From the NCBI RefSeq assembly GCF_017876435.1, contig NZ_JAGIOA010000001.1, positions 3,100,001 to 3,164,000 of the forward strand: 64,000 nt of DNA, given 5' to 3'. Made by a program: the position numbers and the translations under genes. Below the pieces are notes generated by a model. The model did not search any database. It was not told the DNA's origin and saw nothing but the letters and a program-made list of their open reading frames with translations. Shown here in pieces: positions 18,458-26,861 of the stretch; the stretch's first letter is position 1; each line of letters opens with the position of its first letter. The stretch is from Microbacterium phyllosphaerae (lineage in GTDB: Bacteria; Actinomycetota; Actinomycetes; Actinomycetales; Microbacteriaceae).

Positions 18458-19434
18458 CGGCGGGTCCTTGGATCCAGCACGCCGTACAGGATGTCGACGA
18501 GGAAGTTGGCGACGAGCACGCTCACGGTGATCATCAGGAAGAGCGCCTGCATGAGCGGGTAGTCCTGCCCGATCACGGCGTTGAAGAGCAGATATCCGAT
18601 GCCGGGATACCCGAACACCTGCTCCACGAGGATCGATCCGCCGACCACGCCACCGAGCGTGAGCCCGAAGCCGGTGAGGTTCGGCAGGATCGCATTGCGT
18701 GCGGCGTAGCGGAGGGCGATCGTGCGACCGTGCAGGCCGTTCGCCTCGGCGAAGGTCACGTAGTCGTCACCCAGCGTGTTGATCATCGCGTTGCGCATGC
18801 CGATGATCCATCCGCCGAGCGACGTCAACAGGATCGTCACTGCCGGGAGGATCGCATGCTGCACGAGGTCGATGAAGAAGTCCCAGGTGAAGCCCGGCGT
18901 AGTGGTCGCCGAGTAGGCGCCCGTCGTCGGGAACCAGTGCAGCACGTACCCGAAGAAGAACAGCAGCAGCAGCGCTGTCCAGAAGTACGGGAAGGTGCTG
19001 AGGAACGAGCCGGTCAGCGTCGGCAGCGAGTCCAACCACGTGCCACGGCGCCAGGCCGCGGCGGTGCCGATCAGCGTGCCGATCACGAACGCGAGGATCG
19101 TGACGATGCCGACCAGGCCGATCGTGTAGGGCAGCGCGGTCGAGACCATGCTCGACACGGTCTGCGGGTAGAACGTGTACGAGACGCCGAAGTCGAGTCG
19201 GGCGACCTGACCGAGGTAGGCCACGTACTGGTCCCAGATCGACCCGGTGGGAACACCGAGCTGAGCCTCGATCGCGGCGCGCGTCGCGTCTGACACGGGT
19301 CCGTTCTGCGAGAGCTTCGCGATCGCGGCGTCGGCCGGCGAACCGGGCATGAGGCGCGGAAGGAAGAAGTTCAGCGTGACGGCCGCCCACAGCGTGAGGA
19401 CGAACAGTCCGACCTTCTGGAGGACGTACTTCAT
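18454..19434 (-). CDS. ABC importer permease, DppB-like
   Basis: 326 residues, six predicted membrane segments. N-terminus LFVLTLWAAVTLNFFLPRLMPGSP and EAA-like region VGGSILVEQVFGYPGIGYLLFNAV are typical of DppB/OppB-type permeases. Start overlaps the stop of the binding-protein gene by four bases. Confidence 0.92.
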   Translation of the reverse strand: MKYVLQKVGLFVLTLWAAVTLNFFLPRLMPGSPADAAIAKLSQNGPVSDATRAAIEAQLGVPTGSIWDQYVAYLGQVARLDFGVSYTFYPQTVSSMVSTALPYTIGLVGIVTILAFVIGTLIGTAAAWRRGTWLDSLPTLTGSFLSTFPYFWTALLLLFFFGYVLHWFPTTGAYSATTTPGFTWDFFIDLVQHAILPAVTILLTSLGGWIIGMRNAMINTLGDDYVTFAEANGLHGRTIALRYAARNAILPNLTGFGLTLGGVVGGSILVEQVFGYPGIGYLLFNAVIGQDYPLMQALFLMITVSVLVANFLVDILYGVLDPRTRR

Positions 19435-21095
19435 CGGTCATCCTCCTTCACGCGCTCGAGCCGGGTGAAGATGCCCAGCGGTGCCGAGTCGTAGTTCTGC
19501 GGGATCATGTACGGGTCGTCCTCTGTGGGCCATCCGGTGAACTTGGAGTCGTTGAACAGGCCCCAGATCCCGCCGTAGTAGAGGCCGATGACGGGCATCT
19601 CGTCGTAGACGATGCCCTGCAGCTCCTGCACGATCTCTGCCTGGCGTGCGGTGTCGACCGTCTCGCGGTACTCCTTGAGCAGCGCGTCCGCCTCGTCCGA
19701 GCGGTACCGCTCGAAGTTGTTCGCGGTCGCTTCGCCGGAGGGCACGTAGAACTCGCTCGAGAGCAGGTTGTTGTAGGCCTGGTAGACGTCGCCGTTGCCC
19801 ATGCCGCCGATGGCCATCTCGAAGTCGCCGTTGCTGATGGCGCTCTGGTAGCCGGCCGGCTGCGGGAGCTTGAGCGTCACCTTGACGCCGACCTTCGCCA
19901 GCTGGCTCTGCACGGTCTGCGCCGCGCGGGTCCAGTCGGAGAATCCGTTGGCCGTGGTCAGCGCGAACTCGAGCTGCTTGCCGTCTGGGCCGACGAGTCG
20001 GTCGCCGTCGAGGGTGTAACCCGCTTCGGCGAACGCGTCGAGTGCAGCATCCGTGTCCTGGGTGATCATGCCCCCATCGGGGATGCTCGGATCCAGGTAC
20101 TCCTCCTGGTTGGGGAGGACGAGACCGGTCTGCCCGGCCGGCTGCATGTAGCCCTCCGAGGCGGTCTCGGCGATCTCCTCGCGGTCGAGCGAGAGCGCGA
20201 TGCCTCGGCGCACGTTCACGTCGTCGAACGGCGCGACCTCGAGGTTCGGCATCAGCGCGATCACGCCACCGGGCGGGAACCACCAGGCATTGTGCTCGCT
20301 GGCTGCACCCCACGTGCCCTCGACATCGGAGATGAAGGAGTAGGCCCAGTCGTAGCCGCGCGTGACGGTGTCGAGCTGGGAGTTCGTGGACGGCAGGATG
20401 ATGTGCTCGATCTCGATCTTGTCGGCCTGCCAGTAGTCGGGGTTCTTGTCGACCGAGTACTGCTGGTCGTTGTAGTTGCCGAGCACGAACGGGCCCGTGC
20501 CGACCGGGTTCTCGTTGCGGTAGGTCCCGGGGTCCTTGACGTCGGCCCAGAGGTGCTCGGGGACGATCATGGTCTGGCCGAGGATCGGCAGCGAGGGGGC
20601 GTCGTCCGTCTGCAGGTGCATGATGACGTCGTTCCCGTCGGTCTCGACCGTCTCGAGGTGCTGCCAGGCACCCTTGATGTCGAGCGAGGGGTTGTCCTTG
20701 AGCAGCTGGAACGTGAACGCCACGTCATCGGGCGTCAGCTTCTCGCCGTCGCTCCACTCGACGTCATCGCGGATCGTCATCACGATCGTGCGGGCGTCGG
20801 GCTGCGACCATTCGCTCGCCAGCCACGGGTTCTGGGTTCCGTCGAGCGGGTTCACCAGGATCAGCGGCTCGTAGATCCATCGCGACGCGGTGCGCGTGTT
20901 GGTCAGATACGGGTTGAAGTTCCGCGTGAAGAACGGGTTCCCCTTGTCCGCATTGATGAGCATCGTGTCGTCGCCGATCGACGGATCGGGCTGCGAACTG
21001 ATCTGGATGCTGCAACCGCTGAGCACGACGGCTGCTGCCGCCAGTCCCACGATCGCGGCTCTCCGCCAGCGTCGGAGCATGTGCGTCTTCGCCAC
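19431..21095 (-). CDS. Family 5 extracellular substrate-binding lipoprotein
   Basis: 554 residues from a GTG at 21095 with GAGGTGG five bases upstream; an ATG at 21080 is an alternative. A basic N-terminus and hydrophobic segment end in the lipobox LSGC (about residue 28). The body is SBP_bac_5: TMTIRDDVEWSDGEKLTPDDVAFTF, and NVRRGIALSLDREEIAE. This family binds peptides, nickel or, in several actinobacterial and thermophile systems, oligosaccharides. The operon ends in a GH1 glycosidase, so a beta-oligosaccharide ligand is the most economical guess. First gene of the five-gene operon. Confidence 0.9.
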   Translation of the reverse strand: MAKTHMLRRWRRAAIVGLAAAAVVLSGCSIQISSQPDPSIGDDTMLINADKGNPFFTRNFNPYLTNTRTASRWIYEPLILVNPLDGTQNPWLASEWSQPDARTIVMTIRDDVEWSDGEKLTPDDVAFTFQLLKDNPSLDIKGAWQHLETVETDGNDVIMHLQTDDAPSLPILGQTMIVPEHLWADVKDPGTYRNENPVGTGPFVLGNYNDQQYSVDKNPDYWQADKIEIEHIILPSTNSQLDTVTRGYDWAYSFISDVEGTWGAASEHNAWWFPPGGVIALMPNLEVAPFDDVNVRRGIALSLDREEIAETASEGYMQPAGQTGLVLPNQEEYLDPSIPDGGMITQDTDAALDAFAEAGYTLDGDRLVGPDGKQLEFALTTANGFSDWTRAAQTVQSQLAKVGVKVTLKLPQPAGYQSAISNGDFEMAIGGMGNGDVYQAYNNLLSSEFYVPSGEATANNFERYRSDEADALLKEYRETVDTARQAEIVQELQGIVYDEMPVIGLYYGGIWGLFNDSKFTGWPTEDDPYMIPQNYDSAPLGIFTRLERVKEDDR

Positions 21096-21175
21096 ACTGC
21101 CACCTCATGTCGTCTGTGTCATGAAGGGGGTCCCACGAGTCGGGGGCACCCCGCGGCCGAAGCCGCATGAGTGAT

Positions 21176-21189
21176 TGTAAGCGCATACA
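21176..21189. promoter_or_regulatory. LacI-type operator of the GH1/importer operon
   Basis: TGTAAGCGCATACA is a dyad (arms TGTAAGC and TGTATGC, one difference) with the central CG typical of LacI-family operators. It lies 80 bases upstream of the binding-protein start, in the only sizeable gap of the region. The LacI regulator at 22148-23254 is the nearest candidate to bind it. Confidence 0.65.
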
Positions 21190-21238
21190 TTCGGGAGATG
21201 CAAGGCGTTGCGCGCTGGGAGCGGTACCAAACTCCCGG

Positions 21239-21691
21239 CTACTCGGCGTTCGTCCGCAGAGAGCGGGTCATGCTCTGGAGCGCCCGGAACGCCGCCGACT
21301 GCTCGGCATCCGTCATGCCCGACAGCATCCTGACCTCGACGGATCGCACCGCGGCCGTCGCCGCCGCCAGACTCTTCCGACCCCGCGGGGTGAGCGTCGT
21401 CGGGAGGGCCTTGCCAGCCGGAGGCTCGGCGGGCCTCGTGACGAAGCCGTCGCGCTCGAGCCCCTGCAGCAGAACGTTCATCGACTGCCTCGTGACGAAC
21501 GCACCACGGGCCAGCTCGGAGTTCGACAGGCCGGGCCGCTGGGCGAGCAGCTCGAGACAGGAGTAGTGCGTGATGGTCATCCCGAGCGGACGCAGTACCT
21601 CCTCCATCGCCGCACGGAGAGCGCTCGCGGCCTCCTTCAGCAGATATCCGAGAGATGTGTCCAGGTCGATGCCCGCACCGTCTTGACTCAT
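21239..21691 (-). CDS. MarR-family transcriptional regulator
   Basis: 150 residues. Winged helix-turn-helix: LELLAQRPGLSNSELARGAFVTRQSMNVLLQGLERDGFVTR, followed by the wing and dimerisation helices. It is divergent from the VOC-domain gene across 65 bases holding two perfect dyads; the first dyad overlaps its own ATG, so it very probably represses itself and the VOC gene. Inducer unknown (MarR proteins usually sense phenolics, oxidants or antibiotics). Confidence 0.88.
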   Translation of the reverse strand: MSQDGAGIDLDTSLGYLLKEAASALRAAMEEVLRPLGMTITHYSCLELLAQRPGLSNSELARGAFVTRQSMNVLLQGLERDGFVTRPAEPPAGKALPTTLTPRGRKSLAAATAAVRSVEVRMLSGMTDAEQSAAFRALQSMTRSLRTNAE

Positions 21692-21707
21692 GTCAGTAGT
21701 CTGACAT
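21690..21707. promoter_or_regulatory. MarR operator 1
   Basis: ATGTCAG-TAGT-CTGACAT is a perfect inverted repeat with seven-base arms. It overlaps the first two bases of the marR start codon on the minus strand. Confidence 0.7.
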
Positions 21708-21718
21708 AGATTGGTGCA

Positions 21719-21734
21719 TGTCAGATAACTGACA
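21719..21734. promoter_or_regulatory. MarR operator 2
   Basis: TGTCAG-ATAA-CTGACA repeats the same arms as operator 1, centred 28 bases away, and lies 22 bases before the VOC start codon. The shared TGTCAG arms show the two sites bind the same protein. Confidence 0.7.
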
Positions 21735-21756
21735 CGAAGACGAAAAGAGCGTCACT

Positions 21757-22125
21757 ATGCCCGTCACCGGCCCCGACTTCATCTCCCTCCAGACCCGCGA
21801 CCTCGCCGCGTCCCAGGCGTTCTACGAGAAGTACCTCGGCCTGGTCCGCTCCCAGGCGGGACCCCCGCACGCCGTGGTCTTCGAGACGTCGCCGATCGCC
21901 TTCGCACTGCGCGACATCGCCCCGGGGACCGACCTCGAGGGGGTCGATCAGCCCGGGATCGGTGCCGCGATCTGGTTGCACGCCACCGACGTGCAGGAGA
22001 TCCATGACGCTCTCTCCGCCGACGGACACACGATCGTGGCGGACCCGATCGACGGCCCGTTCGGTCGCACCTTCACGTTCGCCGACCCTGACGGCTACCG
22101 CATCACGCTGCACGACCGCGCCTGA
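21757..22125 (+). CDS. VOC (glyoxalase/bleomycin resistance) family protein
   Basis: 122 residues, two beta-alpha-beta-beta-beta modules: FISLQTRDLAASQAFYEKYLGL at the start and GRTFTFADPDGYRITLHD at the end, with a typical metal-site acidic residue in the last strand. VOC proteins include glyoxalase I, dioxygenases and drug-binding resistance proteins; the sequence does not separate these. Its control by the divergent MarR regulator suggests an inducible detoxification role. Confidence 0.85.
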   Translation: MPVTGPDFISLQTRDLAASQAFYEKYLGLVRSQAGPPHAVVFETSPIAFALRDIAPGTDLEGVDQPGIGAAIWLHATDVQEIHDALSADGHTIVADPIDGPFGRTFTFADPDGYRITLHDRA

Positions 22126-22147
22126 ACGGGCGGTGCCGAACTCTCGA

Positions 22148-23254
22148 CTACCCGGGGCGCTGCGAGCTCTCGCGGACGAGGATCTGCAACGGCAGACGCA
22201 CGGTCATCGGATCGGCATCCGGCTGCTCGAGGCGCCGTGCGAGCAGCTGCACGGCGGCACGACCGAGGTCGATCATCGGCTGGCGAACGGTCGTCAGAGC
22301 AGGCCGTGACAGCGCGGCCGCCTCGAGGCCGTCGAAGCCGGTGACCCTCACGTCGTCGGGCACGCGGATACCCGCCGAGTGGAACGCGTCGATCGCCCCG
22401 AGAGCCATCTGGTCGTTCGCCGCGACCAGCACCGACGGCGCCCCGCGGGAGATGAGCTGTTCGGCGGCGGCCTGACCCGATGCGCGGGTGAAGTCCCCGC
22501 GGAGCACCGTCACGTCGTCGATCGAGAGCCCCGCCTCGGCGACGGCGGCAGCGAAGCCCTCCCACCGCTGTGCGCCGTCGGGAGAGTCCGCGGGGCCGCC
22601 GAGGAAGGCGATGCCCCCTGGGTCGGCCTGCGCGAGCACGAGACGGGTCAGCTCGGTCATCGCCTCGGCGTTGTTGACCGTCACGTGGTCGTAGGTGTCG
22701 CCGCGTGCCGGCCCCGAGAGCACGACCACGGGGATCCGCTGAGCGAGTCGGGCGAGCACGTCATCCGGCACACTCTGCGCGAGCACCATCAGCCCGTCGA
22801 CACGACCGGCGATGTCGCGCACCGTCTCACGGGCGGGATCACCTCGTCCGACGCCGATCATCAGCACGAAGCCCTGCTTCCAGGCCTCGAGTTCGGCACC
22901 GCGCAGCACCTCGTCGAGGAACAGCATGGTCGGATGCGGTGCATCCGCGTCGTCCGATGCCTGCTCGACCGTGAACGGCGGCGCGTCGGCCTGCCCCTCT
23001 GCGAGGACGTCGAGCACCGGGGCGTCCTCCGACGCGTCGAACCCCGGGAAGTAGAGGCCCAGCACTCCGGTGCGGCGTTCGGCCAGGCCGCGAGCGCTGC
23101 CGCTGGGCACGTACCCGAGTTCCGAGACGGAGTCGAGCACCCGTTCGCGGGTGGCGGGGCGCACGGCATCCGGCTGCCTCAGCACGCGTGAGACCGTGGC
23201 GATCGACACTCCGGCGCGCTCCGCGACGTCGTAGACGGTCGCCTTCTTGCTCAC
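22148..23254 (-). CDS. LacI-family transcriptional regulator
   Basis: 368 residues from a GTG at 23254 with a strong GGAGGAGG site; the GTG overlaps the stop of the methyltransferase gene (GTGA). Helix-turn-helix ATVYDVAERAGVSIATVSRV with hinge YVPSGSARGLAER, then a sugar-binding-type effector domain (VLVAANDQMALGAIDAFHSAGIRVPDDVRVTGFDG). It is the nearest LacI protein to the operator at 21176-21189 and may control the GH1/importer operon, though MarR and VOC genes lie between. It shares a transcript with rsmI and the methyltransferase. Confidence 0.87.
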   Translation of the reverse strand: MSKKATVYDVAERAGVSIATVSRVLRQPDAVRPATRERVLDSVSELGYVPSGSARGLAERRTGVLGLYFPGFDASEDAPVLDVLAEGQADAPPFTVEQASDDADAPHPTMLFLDEVLRGAELEAWKQGFVLMIGVGRGDPARETVRDIAGRVDGLMVLAQSVPDDVLARLAQRIPVVVLSGPARGDTYDHVTVNNAEAMTELTRLVLAQADPGGIAFLGGPADSPDGAQRWEGFAAAVAEAGLSIDDVTVLRGDFTRASGQAAAEQLISRGAPSVLVAANDQMALGAIDAFHSAGIRVPDDVRVTGFDGLEAAALSRPALTTVRQPMIDLGRAAVQLLARRLEQPDADPMTVRLPLQILVRESSQRPG

Positions 23255-23913
23255 GCTCGGTCCTCCTCCGGTTGCGTGTGCACCAGGGTACCCGCCGCCG
23301 CGCGGGCGATGAGCGAGCCATGAGGGCGGGCGCTGATCTCGCCGGACTCCCGGCCGCGCGTCTCGCTCGACACCACCTCGAAGCCGGCAGCGGCGAGGAC
23401 CGCGGCGAGCGCCTCGGCGGACCAGAAGTACGCAGGCGCGACAGCGTGCGAGAACGGCTCGCGCGGCTCTCCGTCGAAGAACCCGATGAGGATGCTGCCG
23501 CCGGGGGCGAGCACACGGGCGAACTCGTCGAGGATCCCGGGTATGTCGTCGGGCGGGGTGTGGATCAGCGAGTACCAGGCGAGGATGCCGCCGACCGACC
23601 CTGCCTCGAACGGCAGGTCGCGGAACGAACCGAGGTCGAACCGGATGCCGGGATGGCCGGCGCGCGCGGTCGCGATGAACTCCGCCGAGAGGTCTATCCC
23701 CTGCACTGCGCGCCCATCGGGCGACAGGAACTCCGTCCAATGCCCGGGGCCGCATCCCGCATCCAACAACAGGCCCGGTGTGCGGTCACGCCAAGCGGCG
23801 ATGACGACCGCATCCCGCGCATCCATCTGTTCGATCGAGCCGGCCACCGCGACGTACTCCATCGCCCGCGCGTCGTACGCGGCCGCGATGTCGGCATCGG
23901 CCTCGGCCATCAT
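23251..23913 (-). CDS. Class I SAM-dependent methyltransferase
   Basis: 220 residues. Rossmann motifs: LLDAGCGPGHWTEFL (SAM site), VQGIDLSAEFI, FRDLPFEAGSVGGILAWYSLIHTPP and VLAPGGSILIGFFDG, typical of the Methyltransf_11/25 group acting on small molecules. Substrate unknown. Two adjacent ATGs begin the gene; the first (23913) is reported. It sits 13 bases after rsmI and overlaps the following lacI start. Confidence 0.85.
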   Translation of the reverse strand: MMAEADADIAAAYDARAMEYVAVAGSIEQMDARDAVVIAAWRDRTPGLLLDAGCGPGHWTEFLSPDGRAVQGIDLSAEFIATARAGHPGIRFDLGSFRDLPFEAGSVGGILAWYSLIHTPPDDIPGILDEFARVLAPGGSILIGFFDGEPREPFSHAVAPAYFWSAEALAAVLAAAGFEVVSSETRGRESGEISARPHGSLIARAAAGTLVHTQPEEDRA

Positions 23914-23926
23914 CAGCTGTGAGCCG

Positions 23927-24748
23927 TCACGAGCTGCGGGCCGCGAGTGCTGCCTGGTAGAGGTCGCGGGACGACAGGCCGGTGGCCGCAGCGACCTCGG
24001 CGCACGCCTCCTTCAGACGCACTCCGGATGCCACGAGCCGCTGCACCTGCGCCAGCGCGTCGTCCGCCGACGCCTCGCGATGGGGCGCGCCCTCGACCAC
24101 GACCACGATCTCGCCCTTGACCCCCGCTGTCGCCCACTCGACGAGCTCGGCCGACGTGCCGCGGCGCACCTCTTCGTAGAACTTGGTGAGCTCGCGGCAC
24201 ACCGCGATGCGGCGGTCGTCACCGAAGGCCGCCCCCATGTCGGCGAGCGACGAGGCGAGGCGCGCGGGCGATTCGAAGAAGACCATGGTGCGGGGCTCTG
24301 CGGCGAGCGCGCGCAGGGTCGAGCGCCGCTCCCCGGGCTTTCGCGGAAGGAACCCCTCGAAGGTGAAGCGGTCCGTCGGCAATCCCGAGATCGACAGCGC
24401 CATCAGCACGGCACTGGGCCCCGGGATCGCCGTCACCGTCACGCCCTGCGCGACGGCCTCGGCGACGAGCGCATAGCCCGGATCGCTGATCGCCGGCATC
24501 CCGGCATCGCTGACCACGACGACATCGGTCTCGACGGCGAGCGCCGCGAGCTCGGCGGCCTTCTGCTTCTCGTTGTGGTCGTGCAGCGCGATCAGCCGCG
24601 GCCGATTGGTGATCTGCAGCGCCTGCAGCAGCCGTCCGGTGGTGCGTGTGTCCTCCGCGACGACGACCTCGGCGTTCTCCAGCACTTCGACGAGGCGACG
24701 CGAGACATCCCCGAGGTTTCCGATCGGTGTTGCGGCGAGGATGATCAC
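23927..24748 (-). CDS. rsmI: 16S rRNA cytidine(1402)-2'-O-methyltransferase
   Basis: 273 residues from a GTG at 24748. Tetrapyrrole-methylase fold: IILAATPIGNLGDVS, VVVAEDTRTTGRLL, VVVVSDAGMPAISDPG, VTAIPGPSAVLMALSISGLPTDRF(TF)EGFLP. It 2'-O-methylates C1402 of 16S rRNA in the P site. TAAGCT six bases before the GTG suggests a leaderless message. It is divergent from the protein O-mannosyltransferase gene, the same arrangement as Rv1003-Rv1002c in mycobacteria. Confidence 0.95.
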   Translation of the reverse strand: MIILAATPIGNLGDVSRRLVEVLENAEVVVAEDTRTTGRLLQALQITNRPRLIALHDHNEKQKAAELAALAVETDVVVVSDAGMPAISDPGYALVAEAVAQGVTVTAIPGPSAVLMALSISGLPTDRFTFEGFLPRKPGERRSTLRALAAEPRTMVFFESPARLASSLADMGAAFGDDRRIAVCRELTKFYEEVRRGTSAELVEWATAGVKGEIVVVVEGAPHREASADDALAQVQRLVASGVRLKEACAEVAAATGLSSRDLYQAALAARSS

Positions 24749-24754
24749 CCGCCC

Positions 24755-24760
24755 AGCTTA
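24755..24760 (-). promoter_or_regulatory. -10 element (TAAGCT) of rsmI
   Basis: On the minus strand TAAGCT ends six bases before the rsmI GTG start; no ribosome site is visible. Confidence 0.45.
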
Positions 24761-24785
24761 GGCGGGACCTCAGGGGCGGGTTGTC

Positions 24786-24791
24786 TAGGCT
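24786..24791 (+). promoter_or_regulatory. -10 element (TAGGCT) of the mannosyltransferase gene
   Basis: TAGGCT ends six bases before the GTG at 24798. Together with the rsmI -10 it defines a 49-base divergent promoter region. Confidence 0.45.
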
Positions 24792-24797
24792 GGAGCG

Positions 24798-26351
24798 GTG
24801 ACCGCGCCCGTGCCCCTGCTGCCTCCTCCCGAGGAGCGACTGACGCGCTACGGGCAGCTGCGCGACCGCATCCTGCAGGACCACGACTGGGGACGGATGC
24901 TGCGCTGGTTCGCACCCCTCGTCGTGACCGCTCTGGCCGCGGTGCTGCGCCTGGTCAACCTCGGGCATCCGCACCAGCTCGCGTTCGACGAGACGTACTA
25001 CGTCAAGGACGCGTGGTCGCTGTGGACCCTGGGGTATGAGGGCACCTGGGGCAAGGACGCCAATGAGGCGTTCATCACCCTGCAGGAGCTGCCGCTGTCG
25101 GATGTGGGCTCGTTCATCGTGCATCCGCCCCTCGGCAAATGGCTGATCGCTCTCGGCATGGCCGTCGGCGGACCCGACAACACCGTCGGGTGGCGGATCG
25201 CCGTCGCGCTGCTCGGCACCGCGACCGTGCTGCTCGTCTATCTGGTCGCCCGCCGCCTGACCGGATCGATCGTCGTCGCCACCGTCGCCGGAACCCTGCT
25301 CGCGATCGACGGCCTCAGCATCGTGATGAGCCGCACCGCCCTGCTCGACGGTCCGCTGACGTTCTTCCTGATGCTCGGAGCACTGTTCATCCTGTACGAC
25401 CGCGACCGGGTGATCCCGGTGCTCGAACGGGCAGATCCCGACTCTCCCGACCCCCTGTGGGGGCCGGTGCTGTGGCGCCGCCCGTGGCTGATCGCCGCAG
25501 GCCTCGCTCTCGGCGCAGCCTGCGCCGTGAAGTGGTCCGGCCTCTACGCCCTCGCGGCCTTCGGGCTCTACGTCGTGGTCACGGATGCTCTCGCGAGGCG
25601 CCGCGCCGGAGTGGTGCTGTGGCCGACCGCTGCGGCGTTCCGCCAGGGCCCGGTGTCGTTCGTCCTGCTCGTGTTCCCCGCGCTCGGGGTGTATCTCGCC
25701 AGCTGGACGGGATGGCTGGTGACCTCGGGCGGATATGCGCGCCAGAGCGACCCGAATCCGCTGATCGCGCTGTGGAACTACCACGAGGCGATCCTGAACT
25801 TCCACGTCGGGCTCATCAAGGGCCACCCGTATGCGAGCCCCGCCTGGGAGTGGCCGTTCCTGCTGCGCCCCACCGCGGTGTGGGTGGGATCCGACCCCGG
25901 GCCCTGCGGCGTCGACCACTGCATCGCCGTGATCTCGACGATCCCGAACCCGATCATCTGGTACGCCGGAGTCGCGGCAGCCGTCTACCTGATCTACCGG
26001 CTCGTGCGGGGCTGGATCGACCGGACGCCGGTCGGACCGGCGCTCACGTTCCCCCTGGTCGGGCTCGCGGCGACCTACGTGCCCTGGCTGCTGTTCCCCG
26101 AGCGCACGATCTTCCAGTTCTACACGGTGGCGATGGCGCCGTTCCTCGTGATCGGACTCGCCGTCGTGTTGCGTCAGATCGCCGGGCGGCGGGAGGATCC
26201 CCTGCATCGACGGCAGTCCGGCGAACGCACGGTGTTCATCTTCCTCGCCGTGGTGGTGCTGATCTCCGCCTTCTTCTATCCCGTGTGGACCGGGATGAGC
26301 GTTCCCTACGACTTCTGGCTGCTGCACAACTGGATGCCGGGCTGGATCTGA
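24798..26351 (+). CDS. pmt: Protein O-mannosyltransferase (GT39/PMT family)
   Basis: 517 residues with about ten membrane segments. The first outside loop has the catalytic acidic pair in AFDETYYVKDAW, followed by HPPLGKWLIALGM and SRTALLDGPLTFFLML, all hallmarks of bacterial PMT proteins that use polyprenyl-phosphate-mannose to mannosylate secreted Ser/Thr residues (Rv1002c of M. tuberculosis is the studied relative). C-terminal FPERTIFQFYTVAMAPFLV fits the family's last membrane region. The GTG start is supported by the -10 six bases upstream and by the neighbouring rsmI. Confidence 0.93.
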   Translation: MTAPVPLLPPPEERLTRYGQLRDRILQDHDWGRMLRWFAPLVVTALAAVLRLVNLGHPHQLAFDETYYVKDAWSLWTLGYEGTWGKDANEAFITLQELPLSDVGSFIVHPPLGKWLIALGMAVGGPDNTVGWRIAVALLGTATVLLVYLVARRLTGSIVVATVAGTLLAIDGLSIVMSRTALLDGPLTFFLMLGALFILYDRDRVIPVLERADPDSPDPLWGPVLWRRPWLIAAGLALGAACAVKWSGLYALAAFGLYVVVTDALARRRAGVVLWPTAAAFRQGPVSFVLLVFPALGVYLASWTGWLVTSGGYARQSDPNPLIALWNYHEAILNFHVGLIKGHPYASPAWEWPFLLRPTAVWVGSDPGPCGVDHCIAVISTIPNPIIWYAGVAAAVYLIYRLVRGWIDRTPVGPALTFPLVGLAATYVPWLLFPERTIFQFYTVAMAPFLVIGLAVVLRQIAGRREDPLHRRQSGERTVFIFLAVVVLISAFFYPVWTGMSVPYDFWLLHNWMPGWI

Positions 26352-26379
26352 GGCGTCCGTCGACACCGCAGCCGCGGCT

Positions 26380-26859
26380 TCAGTCGACGTCTCCCGCGAC
26401 GTGCTCGACCAGCGGCAGCACCCGACCCGACAGGTGAGTGCGCATCGCGATCGACGACGCCGTGCGTGAGACGCCCGGCACGAGGGCGACGCGGTCGAGC
26501 ACCTCCTGCAGCTGCGTCGCGTCGCGGGCGACCAGCCGCAGCTGCATGTCGCTCGCCCCGGTCACGGTGTGCATGTCGACGATCTCGGGCACCGCGTCGG
26601 CGAGCGCGGAGGCGACATCGTCATGACCGACCTTCTGGTCGATCTCGACGAGACAGAACGCCACGACGCCGTACCCGAAGCCCGCAGGGTCGACCCGCGG
26701 CACGATCGCTTCGATCACCCCGCCCTCATGCAGACGGGCGAGACGGCTGGTCGCCGTGCCGCGGGCGATGCCGAGTCGGCGCGCGCACTCCAGGATCGGC
26801 AGCTGCGGCGACTCCGTGAGCATCCGGATGAGCTCGGCGTCGAGGCGATCGATGCGCAT
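26380..26859 (-). CDS. Lrp/AsnC-family transcriptional regulator
   Basis: 159 residues. N-terminal helix-turn-helix (LDAELIRMLTESPQLPILECARRLGIARGTATSRLARLHEGGVI) and C-terminal RAM ligand domain (MHTVTGASDMQLRLVARD). ATG at 26859 lies two bases after the stop of the amino-acid permease, so it belongs to the aminotransferase-permease-lrp unit and probably senses an amino acid that the other two genes handle. It converges on the mannosyltransferase gene. Confidence 0.9.
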   Translation of the reverse strand: MRIDRLDAELIRMLTESPQLPILECARRLGIARGTATSRLARLHEGGVIEAIVPRVDPAGFGYGVVAFCLVEIDQKVGHDDVASALADAVPEIVDMHTVTGASDMQLRLVARDATQLQEVLDRVALVPGVSRTASSIAMRTHLSGRVLPLVEHVAGDVD

Positions 26860-26861
26860 GA

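Noticed and set aside
24219..26366. Open frame of 715 codons on the minus strand
   Set aside because: Antisense to the protein O-mannosyltransferase and out of frame with rsmI; low-complexity His/Arg/Gly sequence.
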